64,000 nucleotides of DNA from contig CAYJJG010000002.1 in the NCBI GenBank assembly GCA_964370435.1, forward strand, positions 121,745-185,744, given 5' to 3'. Shown here one piece after another: positions 45,038-53,858 of the stretch; the stretch's first letter is position 1; each line of letters starts with the position of its first letter. A program made the translations under genes and the position numbers. The notes beneath the pieces are model-generated. The model was not told where the DNA came from. It ran no database searches and saw nothing but the letters and a program-made list of their open reading frames with translations. Origin of the DNA: CALVGQ01 sp964370435 (GTDB lineage: Bacteria; Bacillota_I; Bacilli_A; Erysipelotrichales; Erysipelotrichaceae).

Positions 45038-45336
45038 ATCTTCCTCACATTCCTATTAAATAAATTAAAGTGCTCTTAAGAAGCTACTACAATCAAAATA
45101 TTGGATAACACAAATTTAGATATAGTATTGCTAAGGTTAAGATAGTTAATATTTTTCATCTAAAACGCACTACTATTCCTATATTTTTTTATTATACAAT
45201 AAAATAATTCATAACAAAATAAAGATAACAGCTATTTTTATAGCTTTCAAAAAATGAAAAACGGCTATTCACTGATAGCCGTCACATTAATCCATTTATT
45301 GAAGTCATAGCATTTGCTATGAAATATTAATAACTA
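45038..45336. other. Gene-free stretch between the decayed Fe-S gene and tatC
   Basis: About 300 AT-rich bases. It holds a terminator hairpin of the tat operon (45261-45282), a second hairpin CATAGC / GCTATG at 45306-45321 just after tatC, an AGCTAT / ATAGCT hairpin at 45229-45240, and a possible minus-strand TATAAT at 45191-45196 that could have served the decayed gene. No ORF is supported. Confidence 0.6.
45261..45282 (-). terminator. Terminator of the tat operon
   Basis: ACGGCTAT / ATAGCCGT stem with a six-base loop, then TTTTT on the minus strand, 55 bases after tatC. Confidence 0.85.
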
Positions 45337-46077
45337 TTAAATATCAACTTTTTTATTACTCTTATCAACTAGTACACTAATTACTATACTTACTTGTAGA
45401 AGTATAACCATCGGTATTGCTAATAATATTTGCGATACAACATCTGGTGGTGTAATAAAAGCTGAAAAAATAAATATAGCAACAATTATTATTTTCTGAT
45501 TATTTTTTAGATATGCAGGCTTCATCACTCTTAATTTTGTAAGCACAAATACAACAATTGGCATTTCAAACACAATACCAAATGCTAATAATAGCATCAA
45601 AATAAAACTAACATAGGCTTGTATTGAAACCATCGACTCAACACTACCCATTTCAAGTCCCATAAAAAACTTTAATGTTAGTGGTAAGACTGTGTAATAA
45701 CAAAACAATACACCTATAACAAAACATAGCACTCCAAAAAACAAGCTTACAATAAGATAAATTTTTTCTTTTCTATATAATCCTTTATGCACAAAAGCCC
45801 ATATTTCATATATAGTTACTGGTGAACAAAGTATTATAGCCATTATGAATGAAATTTGAATATATACCATCAATAACTCTGATGGTGATATATAAACAAG
45901 CTTCATCCCTGGATTTATATTTAAAAATACATTAAGAAATAAATCAACCTTATTAAAGATTATAAAAGTTACTATAATATTAACTGCTAAAACAATTAAT
46001 ATTCTTTTTCTAAGTTCTTTTAAATGTCCAAGAAGAGTTAACTCTTCTTTTTTCTTTTTAAACATTCTTCTACCCAT
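45337..46077 (-). CDS. tatC: Sec-independent translocase TatC
   Basis: Membrane core of the twin-arginine translocase: six hydrophobic helices, with the N-terminal signal-binding region LLGHLKELRKRI (family HLxELRxRL) and the conserved FxxPEL-like loop partly changed (YISPSELLM). 246 aa is normal. The start is either ATG 46077 or ATG 46065; neither has a good ribosome site. It is encoded immediately after tatA and a twin-arginine substrate, so the three form a dedicated unit. Confidence 0.94.
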   Translation of the reverse strand: MGRRMFKKKKEELTLLGHLKELRKRILIVLAVNIIVTFIIFNKVDLFLNVFLNINPGMKLVYISPSELLMVYIQISFIMAIILCSPVTIYEIWAFVHKGLYRKEKIYLIVSLFFGVLCFVIGVLFCYYTVLPLTLKFFMGLEMGSVESMVSIQAYVSFILMLLLAFGIVFEMPIVVFVLTKLRVMKPAYLKNNQKIIIVAIFIFSAFITPPDVVSQILLAIPMVILLQVSIVISVLVDKSNKKVDI

Positions 46078-46086
46078 TTCTTATTG

Positions 46087-46284
46087 TTATTTATCTTTTG
46101 AAACTGTTTCTTTTACTTCTTCATCAGCTGCTTCTAATTCTTTACCAATTTCTTTAGCACCTGCTTTAAATTCTCTTACTGCTTGTCCAACACTTTTAGC
46201 AAGTGAAGGTAGTTTGCTTGGACCGAAAAACAATAATATAATACCTAATACTATTAGTAATTCGCTCATTCCAAATCTTCCCAT
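46087..46284 (-). CDS. tatA: TatA-type translocase subunit
   Basis: 65 aa. One N-terminal membrane helix (SELLIVLGIILLFFGPSKLP), the hinge glycine/proline, then an amphipathic helix (LAKSVGQAVREFKAG) and a charged tail: the TatA architecture. AAAGGAG is upstream of the ATG. A TatAC-only system, without TatB, as in other Bacillota. Confidence 0.93.
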   Translation of the reverse strand: MGRFGMSELLIVLGIILLFFGPSKLPSLAKSVGQAVREFKAGAKEIGKELEAADEEVKETVSKDK

Positions 46285-46302
46285 AAAATTCTCCTTTAAT
46301 TA

Positions 46303-47241
46303 TTATTTAATTTTTGATAAAGCATCATTTACAGCATTCATAATCGCTTCACTGGTTACCGATGCTCCACTAGCAACATCAATAGAAGTTGATTGTGCAT
46401 CAATAATAGCCTGCGGAATTGTATTAAATGCTGGATCAGAAATCCCTAATGTTTCTGAGTGTTCTAATACTTCAATATTTGCAATTTTATCATTATCCAT
46501 TGTTACTTTTACTTTTACGATACCTTCATGACCTTGTGCTTCACCTAAGTATTCATTTTCTTTTAAAACCACTTCTGGTTTAGGTGTTTCTACTGGTGCA
46601 GTTGCATAACCATAATATACATTTAGTAATTCAATAGTTTTTCTAGCAACATCACCGCTAATCCCACCACAACGCTCTTTTCTAATCGGATCTGCTTGTT
46701 CAACATTTGCAGCTGCTTTAAACCCAGTTACTGAATCATCACAGTTAATTGATGCTGCAACTGTTTGTACATCGCTTAATCCCTCTGGACGATATAGAGG
46801 TAAGTTAGTTGTACTATACCATCTAAATAGCTCACTATTTAATTCTCTTGCATCTTCTGTTGGAACACATAAACTAATCATGTTTACAGCACCAGCTAAT
46901 GCGCCGCATAGTGTTCCTGCTCCATAACCTTCTTTTCCTGTTTTATACATTTCTTCAGGAATTGCTGTATAAGGAAAACCTACTTTCTCATTTAACTGAG
47001 ATAAAATTGCTTTTGCTACACCGTAGCAACAGCCTCCTTCATAATATCCCTCATATGCAACTTGTTCTGCTAAAGCAGGATCGAGTTCAACATACGCATA
47101 GGGGTGAGACGGAACTTCTGCATTTACTGTACTGCTTGGTGTACAACCTGTTAGTAATGTAGCACCACTAAATGCTACAGCACCACCAACTACAAGTGAT
47201 GATTTTTTTAAAAACTCTCTTCTTGATTTTACTACTGCCAT
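46303..47241 (-). CDS. Tat-exported flavin lipoprotein with C_GCAxxG_C_C and FMN-binding domains
   Basis: 312 aa. The twin-arginine signal SRREFLKKS is followed by a hydrophobic segment and the lipobox LLTGC near residue 33, so the mature protein should be an extracytosolic lipoprotein. A cysteine-rich domain follows (GGCCYGVAKAI, GAGTLCGALAGAVN, ERCGGISGDVARK), matching the C_GCAxxG_C_C family. The C-terminal ~90 residues are an FMN-binding domain with VASGASVTS, where a threonine or serine is the likely covalent FMN site. Covalent flavinylation needs ApbE, not seen here. First gene of the tat operon; GGGAGG precedes the ATG. Confidence 0.87.
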   Translation of the reverse strand: MAVVKSRREFLKKSSLVVGGAVAFSGATLLTGCTPSSTVNAEVPSHPYAYVELDPALAEQVAYEGYYEGGCCYGVAKAILSQLNEKVGFPYTAIPEEMYKTGKEGYGAGTLCGALAGAVNMISLCVPTEDARELNSELFRWYSTTNLPLYRPEGLSDVQTVAASINCDDSVTGFKAAANVEQADPIRKERCGGISGDVARKTIELLNVYYGYATAPVETPKPEVVLKENEYLGEAQGHEGIVKVKVTMDNDKIANIEVLEHSETLGISDPAFNTIPQAIIDAQSTSIDVASGASVTSEAIMNAVNDALSKIK

Positions 47242-47257
47242 AATTTCCTCCCTTATA

Positions 47258-47271
47258 TTGTGAATTCACAA
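47258..47271. promoter_or_regulatory. Perfect palindrome in the tat operon 5' region
   Basis: TTGTGAATTCACAA, a 14-bp perfect palindrome between the -10 box and the ribosome site. The arms match Rex half-sites (TTGTGAA / TTCACAA) but without the usual four-base spacer. A repressor operator is likely; the regulator is unknown. Confidence 0.55.
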
Positions 47272-47280
47272 ACTTATTCA

Positions 47281-47310
47281 ATTATATAACTAATGAAGTT
47301 ACTTAGTCAA
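47281..47310 (-). promoter_or_regulatory. Sigma-A promoter of the tat operon
   Basis: TTGACT and TATAAT with 18 bases between on the minus strand. Predicted start is about 35 bases upstream of the ATG, right before the palindrome. Confidence 0.65.
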
Positions 47311-47348
47311 ATAAAGTTGAATATAACTTTTCTACATTGATTTTACTT

Positions 47349-47376
47349 AAAAAAAAGCATAAACCGTAGTTTATGC
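47349..47376 (-). terminator. Terminator of the cshB-nfo operon
   Basis: GCATAAAC / GTTTATGC stem with loop CGTA and an eight-T tail on the minus strand, 39 bases after nfo. Confidence 0.88.
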
Positions 47377-47415
47377 ATAATATATTAAAGAATTATATAT
47401 TTTTGGATGTATTAA

Positions 47416-48282
47416 TTATAAATTAACCTTACTAGGTATTAACCTTTTATGCTTTAACATTATAATTTCTTCTTTATAAGGTGCCTTCTTATCAATCCAT
47501 GGAGTTTCTAATATTTTAATTTTATCTTCTAATAAAGGATGATGAACAATACTACACAATGTTTCAAAACCGATTTGTCCCTTTCCGATATTTTCATGAC
47601 GATCTTTTTTAGCACCACAACTATTTTTAGAGTCATTGACATGAATTACACGCAAATGTTCAAGTCCAATAGTATCATCAAAATCTTTTAAGATAGTATC
47701 AAAATCTGTTAAATCCATGCCAGCATCATGTATATGACAAGTATCTAAACATACACCTAATTTTTCACTATAAACAACATTATTCATAATGTAGCGCAGT
47801 TGTTTAAAATCAGTTCCTATTTCACTACCCTTTCCTGCCATTGTTTCCAGACAAAGAATTATATCATCTTCTTCTTTTAAGACACTATTTAATCCTTCAA
47901 TGATTTTATTTATTCCATCTTCCAATGTAGCAGTAGTGAATGAGCCTGGATGTAATATTAAATATTTAGCACCTATTTCCATTACTCGATCAATTTCTTT
48001 GCGAAGAAACTCCACCGCTAATGTATAAGTATTTACATTAACACAATTGGCTAAATTAATAATATATGGTGCATGAATTACCATTTGTTCTATAGGAATT
48101 TGATGTTCCTTTAATAATGCTTTAGCTTCTAACACTTTAAGGCTACCTACTGGCTTTCTAAGCGTATTTTGTGGTGGTCCAGTATAAATCATTAAGGCAT
48201 TACCACCATAGCTTAGCATTTCTTCTACAGCCCCTAATACATATTTAGGAGCAGACATAGAGCAGTGTGATCCTATGATCAT
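47416..48282 (-). CDS. nfo: Deoxyribonuclease IV (apurinic/apyrimidinic endonuclease)
   Basis: Zinc-dependent AP endonuclease of the Nfo/EndoIV family. The TIM-barrel metal ligands are visible: IGSHCSMS, VIHAPYIINLA, HPGSF, LETMAGKGSE, CLDTCHIHDAG, VIHVNDSKN and ILETPW. 288 aa is normal. It overlaps cshB by four bases; this pair is conserved in Bacillus (yqfR-yqfS). Confidence 0.95.
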   Translation of the reverse strand: MIIGSHCSMSAPKYVLGAVEEMLSYGGNALMIYTGPPQNTLRKPVGSLKVLEAKALLKEHQIPIEQMVIHAPYIINLANCVNVNTYTLAVEFLRKEIDRVMEIGAKYLILHPGSFTTATLEDGINKIIEGLNSVLKEEDDIILCLETMAGKGSEIGTDFKQLRYIMNNVVYSEKLGVCLDTCHIHDAGMDLTDFDTILKDFDDTIGLEHLRVIHVNDSKNSCGAKKDRHENIGKGQIGFETLCSIVHHPLLEDKIKILETPWIDKKAPYKEEIIMLKHKRLIPSKVNL

Positions 48283-49643
48283 GCTTCATCCTCATACTTT
48301 AAGCGTTGAGCTGCTTTATAGCGTTCTTTTCTTTGAACTTTAATATCTTCTTGTATTTTAGCTCTTTTTTGTTTTTGTTTAATACGCTGTACCTCAGCTG
48401 CTTTTTTCTTTTTATAACCTGGTCTCACACGCTCATTTTTACGTGTTAATTGCTTAGCTATCTCTTTTTCAACTAAATCATTCTTTTTAATTCTTTTTCT
48501 TCCAAACGGTTTTAGTATTTGCCAATCTCCGTTTTTAAAATTAACATGATCAAAAGCTAAACCACGCTCTTTTAAAGTATGAATAGCTTTTTCATCACTT
48601 TCTTTATATAAGGCAAAACAAACACCATCTTTACCAGCACGTCCAGTTCTTCCTGAGCGATGAATATAAAAATCTAATTCATTAGGAAATCCTAGTGAAA
48701 TAACATGGGTAATACCTTCAATATCTATTCCTCTAGCTGCAATATCTGTAGCCACTACATAAGATTGTTTAAGGTTTTGAAGTTGATTCATAGCTTGTTT
48801 TCTTTGCCGTGCCTGAAGACCCCCGTGAATCTCAACAACTTCTTTACCATTAAGTCTTAATTGCTTTGCACAACTTGTTGCTTCTTCTCTCGTATTAGCA
48901 AAAATTAAACACACATAAGGAATAAATCCATCTAGAATCGATAAACAAGTATCAATATAATTTCTGTGTTTACAAGGTACTAATCGATGGCTAATCTTAG
49001 GATTACTAAGATGATCGACTTTAATATGTATTGTTTGTGGATTTTTCATGTATTTCTTTAAGAATGGTTTTAAATTATTAGGAATAGTCGCACTAAAAAC
49101 CATCATTTGAAGATGACTATGCATTCTTCCAGCAATCGCGTCTACTTCATCTAAAAATCCATATTCTAAGGTCATGTCAGCTTCATCCACTACTAAAATT
49201 TTAGCAGTATCAACACGAAGTACACCTTCCTGTAAAAATAAATCCTTAATTCTTCCTGGAGTTCCAATTACTAAATGAGGCTGCGTATTTAAACTATCAG
49301 CCATCTTGGTACGCTCTACTCCTCCAGTAATTAATTTTACTTTAAAATTACTATCAGCCTCACTCATAGCCTTAGCTCTTTTATATATTTGACTTGCCAA
49401 CTCTCTTGTAGGAGCGGTTACTACTGCTTGAACATAATTTTTAGAACTATCAATTAATTCCATTAAAGGAATTAAAAATGCATGGGTCTTACCTGTACCT
49501 GTATCTGAAATACCAATAATGTCTTTGTGTTTTAAAGCCATTGGTATAACTGCACTCTGTATTGGTGTAGGTTCTAAAAAATGATTTAGTTCAATAAATT
49601 GGGCAGTAGTTGTCTTCCATTGAACGTGTTTGAATTGTTTCAT
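48279..49643 (-). CDS. cshB: DEAD-box RNA helicase CshB-like
   Basis: 454 aa. Q motif, Walker A SDTGTGKTHAF, PTRELASQI, TPGRI, VDEAD, SAT, ARGIDIEG and HRSGRTGRAG are all intact. A basic C-terminal tail follows the helicase core (KKKKAAEVQRIKQKQKRA). Identified as CshB by its place beside nfo, as in Bacillus. It is likely to act in cold-shock or ribosome-assembly RNA remodelling. Confidence 0.92.
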   Translation of the reverse strand: MKQFKHVQWKTTTAQFIELNHFLEPTPIQSAVIPMALKHKDIIGISDTGTGKTHAFLIPLMELIDSSKNYVQAVVTAPTRELASQIYKRAKAMSEADSNFKVKLITGGVERTKMADSLNTQPHLVIGTPGRIKDLFLQEGVLRVDTAKILVVDEADMTLEYGFLDEVDAIAGRMHSHLQMMVFSATIPNNLKPFLKKYMKNPQTIHIKVDHLSNPKISHRLVPCKHRNYIDTCLSILDGFIPYVCLIFANTREEATSCAKQLRLNGKEVVEIHGGLQARQRKQAMNQLQNLKQSYVVATDIAARGIDIEGITHVISLGFPNELDFYIHRSGRTGRAGKDGVCFALYKESDEKAIHTLKERGLAFDHVNFKNGDWQILKPFGRKRIKKNDLVEKEIAKQLTRKNERVRPGYKKKKAAEVQRIKQKQKRAKIQEDIKVQRKERYKAAQRLKYEDEA

Positions 49644-49663
49644 ATTCTCACCCTTTCGTTACT

Positions 49664-49691
49664 ATTATACAGATTTTAAACAAAAATACAA
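49664..49691 (-). promoter_or_regulatory. Sigma-A promoter of cshB-nfo
   Basis: TTGTAT and TATAAT 16 bases apart on the minus strand, about 20 bases upstream of cshB. The divergent ispH gene starts about 60 bases away. Confidence 0.5.
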
Positions 49692-49726
49692 AAGATATGT
49701 TAAAATAGATTCACAGGAGGAATCCT

Positions 49727-50638
49727 ATGAAGATAATAACACTAACTCCTAGAGGGTATTGTAAAGGGGTTGTTAATGCCATTAATCTTGCTAAAAAATG
49801 TGCTAAAGAACATCCCAACACACCAATAAGTGTACTAGGAATGATTGTCCATAACGATTATGTTGTTAAAGCATTAACACAGTTAAATATAAGAACTTTA
49901 GATGCTAAAGGTAAAACACGCCTTGAACTTTTAGATGAAATTGATGAAGGTATTGTATTATTTACAGCTCACGGTATAAGTGATGCTGTTATTAATAAAG
50001 CAAAAGAAAAAGGTTTAACTTTAGTAGATGCTTCTTGTACTGATGTTGTCTATACTAAAGAATGTGTAAAGTCAAAAGTAAAGGATGGTTATGAAGTTTT
50101 ATATATCGGTAAAGAAAACCACCCTGAAGCTGAAGCTATTTTAAGTATCTCATCACAAGTTCATCTTATTACTAATAGTACATCTATAGAAAAACTATCA
50201 ACAGATAGTCCTTTAATTTATGTCACAAATCAAACCACAATGAGTGTATTAGAAGTATTTCATTTAATCGAATTAATTAAAGAAAAGTTTCCCCATGCTT
50301 TTGTTGAAGAAGAAATATGTAGTGCTACTAGAATGCGTCAAGAGGCAGTATTAAATTTATCTTATGCTGATTTGCTATATGTTGTTGGCGATCCTCACTC
50401 TAATAATGCCAATAAATTAAAAGGCATTGCACTAGAGAACGGTATTAAACAAGTGGAATTAATTGAAACAGCCTTAGATATTAAGGAAAAGGACCTTCTT
50501 AATAAAGAGGTCATAGCTATAACTGCAAGTGCATCGACACCAACTTATTTAACTAATCAAGTAATTAAACTATTGGAGCATTATGCGCAAACACAAGAGT
50601 TAATGTATCCTATTATCGATTTAAAACAAATGCTTTAA
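49727..50638 (+). CDS. ispH: 4-hydroxy-3-methylbut-2-enyl diphosphate reductase (IspH/LytB)
   Basis: Last enzyme of the MEP pathway, converts HMBPP to IPP and DMAPP. The three cluster cysteines are C12 (RGYCKGVVNA), in DASCTDVV, and in EEICSATRMR. The histidines in MIVHND and FTAHGIS, and the ENHPE motif, contact substrate. 303 aa; AGGAGGAA precedes the ATG. In Bacillus ispH lies next to cshB-nfo too. Confidence 0.96.
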   Translation: MKIITLTPRGYCKGVVNAINLAKKCAKEHPNTPISVLGMIVHNDYVVKALTQLNIRTLDAKGKTRLELLDEIDEGIVLFTAHGISDAVINKAKEKGLTLVDASCTDVVYTKECVKSKVKDGYEVLYIGKENHPEAEAILSISSQVHLITNSTSIEKLSTDSPLIYVTNQTTMSVLEVFHLIELIKEKFPHAFVEEEICSATRMRQEAVLNLSYADLLYVVGDPHSNNANKLKGIALENGIKQVELIETALDIKEKDLLNKEVIAITASASTPTYLTNQVIKLLEHYAQTQELMYPIIDLKQML

Positions 50639-50642
50639 GTAA

Positions 50643-50664
50643 AAAAAGTGATACGTCACTTTTT
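50643..50664. terminator. Bidirectional terminator between ispH and rsuA-like gene
   Basis: AAAAAGTGA / TCACTTTTT stem with loop TACG, between two convergent stops, T-runs on both strands. Confidence 0.85.
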
Positions 50665-51378
50665 TTAATTTATATTACTTTTATACTGCATTAAAATTGC
50701 CATTTCTTCTTCATTACAGTCACGATAGTCCCCTTTAGCTAGAGTTTCATCTAACTTAAGTTCACCCATAGACAAACGCTTTAAATAAGTAACTTCACTA
50801 TCACAAGCTTGAATCATCCTTTTAACTTGATGAAACTTACCTTCACTAATCCATAAATGATAGCAGTGTGAGCTAAGTTTATCAATTCTAGCAGGTTTGC
50901 ATACTATCCCTTGATCAATAGTAATCCCCTCTTCAATTAATTTAAAATGATGAGCAAACAATTCTTCTTTACTTTCTAGGTAATAACATTTATCGACATG
51001 CTTTTTAGGAGATAATAACTTATGCGCAAGTTGCCCATCATTGGTAAGTAATAATAATCCTTCCGTATCAATGTCTAAGCGACCTACTGGAAACAAATCT
51101 TTAATTTTCTCATCAATTAAATCGAGTACTGTCGTATGCACATTATCCTCAGTTGCACTAACTACACCACTAGGTTTATGAAGCATGAGATAGCGAAATT
51201 CATGATAAGCGATTGGTTGATCATGAACACAAATGATATCTTTTAATTCATCTATTTTAACATCCTCTTTTAAGCAAAGTTCATCATTTACCTTAACAGC
51301 TTTTTTTCTAATTAGCTGTTTAACTTCTTTTCTAGTTCCTAAGCCACTATTGGCTAAAAATTTATCAAGGCGCATCAT
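50665..51378 (-). CDS. RsuA-family 16S rRNA pseudouridine synthase
   Basis: 237 aa: N-terminal S4 RNA-binding domain (MRLDKFLANSGLGTRKEVKQL) and a pseudouridine synthase core with the catalytic aspartate in GRLDIDTEGLLLLTND. The KHVDKCYYL and EGKFHQVKRM motifs are present. It follows murJ with a one-base overlap, as ytgP-ytzG in Bacillus. The precise modified position (U516 in E. coli) is inferred. Confidence 0.92.
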   Translation of the reverse strand: MMRLDKFLANSGLGTRKEVKQLIRKKAVKVNDELCLKEDVKIDELKDIICVHDQPIAYHEFRYLMLHKPSGVVSATEDNVHTTVLDLIDEKIKDLFPVGRLDIDTEGLLLLTNDGQLAHKLLSPKKHVDKCYYLESKEELFAHHFKLIEEGITIDQGIVCKPARIDKLSSHCYHLWISEGKFHQVKRMIQACDSEVTYLKRLSMGELKLDETLAKGDYRDCNEEEMAILMQYKSNIN

Positions 51379-53006
51379 TAGCTAAATCTCCCTAATACTT
51401 TTTTAAACATCATTGATAAACCCATTTTAAATAATCTTTGTGGCACTCTAAAGAAGGCAGAAGTAAGAAAATACACACTCATACCCACAAGACCATAAAT
51501 AGCTAACTCGATAAAGGTTATTAAGGTTGATTCACAGCTCAAAGATAGATTAAACCATCCGAGTATGACAAATGATCCATACATCGATACTAACGATATC
51601 AACATAAAAATACTATTTCTAAATAATTCTCGATAGTGTACTTTATACACTTTAGCAATATAATACAAGCTTATAACTATCATAAATACACCATTAATTA
51701 CGCTGGAAGTAATCGCCCCGGTGTATCCGGTATACTGCATTAAAGGGAAAAAGGTAACTAGTTTTACAATAAAACTTAACATTAAGAAAAAGATAACTTG
51801 TTTTCTTAATCTTAAGGTTAATAATAAATTACTACAAATTGGTGCTAAGGTCCCTGTAAAGGCAAGCATACTGCTATAAGCTAAAGCTTCAGTACCATAA
51901 TCTAAATCTACATCACCATACATAATAAAATAGATTGGTCTTGCTAAAACTAAAAGACAAAAACATAGTGGTAATGCAATATAGGTCACAATATTTAATA
52001 CATCATTAATATTTTTTCTTAACTCAGCATAATCTCTTTTTTCAAAAGCACTAGTAACATAAGGAACAATCCCTGCACTAAATCCTATTGCTAATACTTG
52101 TGGTATTGCAATTAGCTTATGTACCTTTAAATGAATAATTCCATTTAAGTTAGCTGCTAATTCTGGTGATACTCCAGTTAAGGTTCTTTCAAAAAAAGTG
52201 CTATTGACAATATTCATACTATTACCAAGCAAAGCTACTAATAAAAAAGGTATTCCAAAAGTAATTAGTTCTCTAATTATATATTTATTACTTTTAGCTT
52301 TAGATTCTTGTTTTTTAGCTAAGATTCGCAGTTCTTTTAAACTATCTTTTTGATGATGTCTAAAATATAAAATAGCTATTAAGGCTGAAACTCCTGTAGA
52401 CAGTATTGCCATATATACAGCCCAGATACTATCCATACTCAGTACATAAACAAAGAAAGCACCTAATAATAGCAAAAGTGCTACTCTAGCAAATTGTTCT
52501 AACACCTGTGAAATGCTATATTTTTTTAAATCCTTTAATCCTTGATAAAATCCACGATAAGCACTTAACATTGGTACCAAAAATAAAGAAATTGATAAAA
52601 TCACTAGTACATTACTAAATTTTTCAATTGTTTCTAAAGTTGTACCCACTGCACTAACTGCAGTTGCATAAGGGGTTGCGAATATAATAAGCATCACCGC
52701 CATAAATAAACCAAGTCCCATCAACAAGCTAGTTGAAATCTTTTTAACTAGTAATAATGTTTTATAATCTTGATGGCTATGATACTTCGCTACCATACTT
52801 GCTATAGCAAAAGGAATTCCAGCTGTACTTAAATTAAGTAATATATCATAAAGCGCATAGGCTTTACTATATAAAGAATAATCTTCTGCTGCCATAGCAA
52901 CAAAAGGAACTACATAGAGTAGTCCTAGTGCTTTAGAAATAAATACGCCGGCTGAGCTTGTTAAAGCGCCAGCAATTAAGGTCTGTTTTCTTGTAGTTTT
53001 CATCAC
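51378..53006 (-). CDS. murJ: MurJ/YtgP-family lipid II flippase
   Basis: 542-aa polytopic protein of the MOP/MATE-like flippase fold with about 14 hydrophobic segments. The start KQTLIAGALTSSAGVFISKALGLLYVVPF and the internal FPLMQYTGYTGAITSSVIN are typical of YtgP, shown in Bacillus to be a MurJ homologue. Its role would be to flip lipid II for peptidoglycan synthesis. SpoVB is a paralogous alternative for a spore former. Coupled to the rsuA-like gene. Confidence 0.87.
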   Translation of the reverse strand: MMKTTRKQTLIAGALTSSAGVFISKALGLLYVVPFVAMAAEDYSLYSKAYALYDILLNLSTAGIPFAIASMVAKYHSHQDYKTLLLVKKISTSLLMGLGLFMAVMLIIFATPYATAVSAVGTTLETIEKFSNVLVILSISLFLVPMLSAYRGFYQGLKDLKKYSISQVLEQFARVALLLLLGAFFVYVLSMDSIWAVYMAILSTGVSALIAILYFRHHQKDSLKELRILAKKQESKAKSNKYIIRELITFGIPFLLVALLGNSMNIVNSTFFERTLTGVSPELAANLNGIIHLKVHKLIAIPQVLAIGFSAGIVPYVTSAFEKRDYAELRKNINDVLNIVTYIALPLCFCLLVLARPIYFIMYGDVDLDYGTEALAYSSMLAFTGTLAPICSNLLLTLRLRKQVIFFLMLSFIVKLVTFFPLMQYTGYTGAITSSVINGVFMIVISLYYIAKVYKVHYRELFRNSIFMLISLVSMYGSFVILGWFNLSLSCESTLITFIELAIYGLVGMSVYFLTSAFFRVPQRLFKMGLSMMFKKVLGRFS

Positions 53007-53031
53007 TTATTAATCCTTTAAAAACATCTAC

Positions 53032-53565
53032 TTATTCCACTTCTTCTACTTCAGGAACTTGTTCTAGATTCAAAGGATCAACAATTAAATATTCACGATA
53101 CGTCTCTAATTTAGAAAAATCTTTCCATGTAATCATCACATAAAGAGGTTCATCAAATTCACTAACTGCACCACTCACAACAATGCCTTCAACGTAACCT
53201 AATTCAACATTCACTTGATAAGGTACCATATTGTAAACTTGGCTATCAAAAATACCAAAAGTAGGCATCATTTTATCAACACTTAATTCATTTAGTCCTT
53301 CTAATACCAGAATATCAATATCATACATCGCTACATTAGGATTATCAATAAAGATATAATAAACAGTTTCATTCGCCTCTTCTACTAGCTCATAACTAAT
53401 ATTATAAAAAGAAGATCCTTCCATAAATTTAGCATTCGCTAGCACTGCACTATAATAAGAACTATATAAAGTAAATTGTTCTTCACTAACTACGTCATCT
53501 GCATTGTTAAAGGCACAGCCACTTAACACCAACAGGCTCATTAATACAAGGAGTAATTTTTTCAC
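53032..53565 (-). CDS. Lipoprotein of unknown function
   Basis: 177 aa. A lipoprotein signal (VKKLLLVLMSLLVLSGC) ends in cysteine at residue 17, with a mature 160-residue domain resembling an Ig-like or lipocalin-like fold. The start is GTG at 53565 with AGAGGTG upstream; an in-frame GTG three codons earlier falls inside the ribosome site. It precedes murJ in the same transcript. I see no family. Confidence 0.75.
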   Translation of the reverse strand: MKKLLLVLMSLLVLSGCAFNNADDVVSEEQFTLYSSYYSAVLANAKFMEGSSFYNISYELVEEANETVYYIFIDNPNVAMYDIDILVLEGLNELSVDKMMPTFGIFDSQVYNMVPYQVNVELGYVEGIVVSGAVSEFDEPLYVMITWKDFSKLETYREYLIVDPLNLEQVPEVEEVE

Positions 53566-53607
53566 GCACTTCACCTCTAAAATATTATATCATATTCTTA
53601 CCTTAGT

Positions 53608-53637
53608 AAAAAGACTGAATTTGTATTCAGTCTTTTT
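53608..53637. terminator. Terminator of the dpaAB operon
   Basis: Perfect 13-bp stem AAAAAGACTGAAT / ATTCAGTCTTTTT with loop TTGT, overlapping the end of the cse60-like gene. Confidence 0.9.
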
Positions 53638-53830
53638 ATTCTTCCATATTTTCTTCTTTATATACAATACAGACAGAAAAACTAAAAATTTGATGACTTT
53701 CTGATTGAAAGTGACTACTCCCATATTGAACTGATAGAACACACTCTTCATCTATTGTAGATAAGAATGCATTAACACTTTGCATACAGTCTACTTCATG
53801 ACTTTCTTCAATTATTTTAACCTTAATCAT
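53636..53830 (-). CDS. Cse60-like small sporulation protein
   Basis: 64 aa, beginning MIKVKIIEESHEVD and with FSFSVCIVYK at the end, which resembles the Cse60 (sigma-E-controlled) family of spore formers in size and pattern. GAGGTG precedes the ATG. It follows dapA by 28 bases and is probably the last gene of the operon. Molecular function unknown; identification from memory of the family pattern. Confidence 0.65.
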   Translation of the reverse strand: MIKVKIIEESHEVDCMQSVNAFLSTIDEECVLSVQYGSSHFQSESHQIFSFSVCIVYKEENMEE

Positions 53831-53858
53831 AGATTCACCTCATCAACATCATAAGACC

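Noticed and set aside
45229..45240. AGCTAT / ATAGCT hairpin as a terminator
   Set aside because: The stem is short, no gene ends in front of it on the matching strand and the tail is not a proper T-run.
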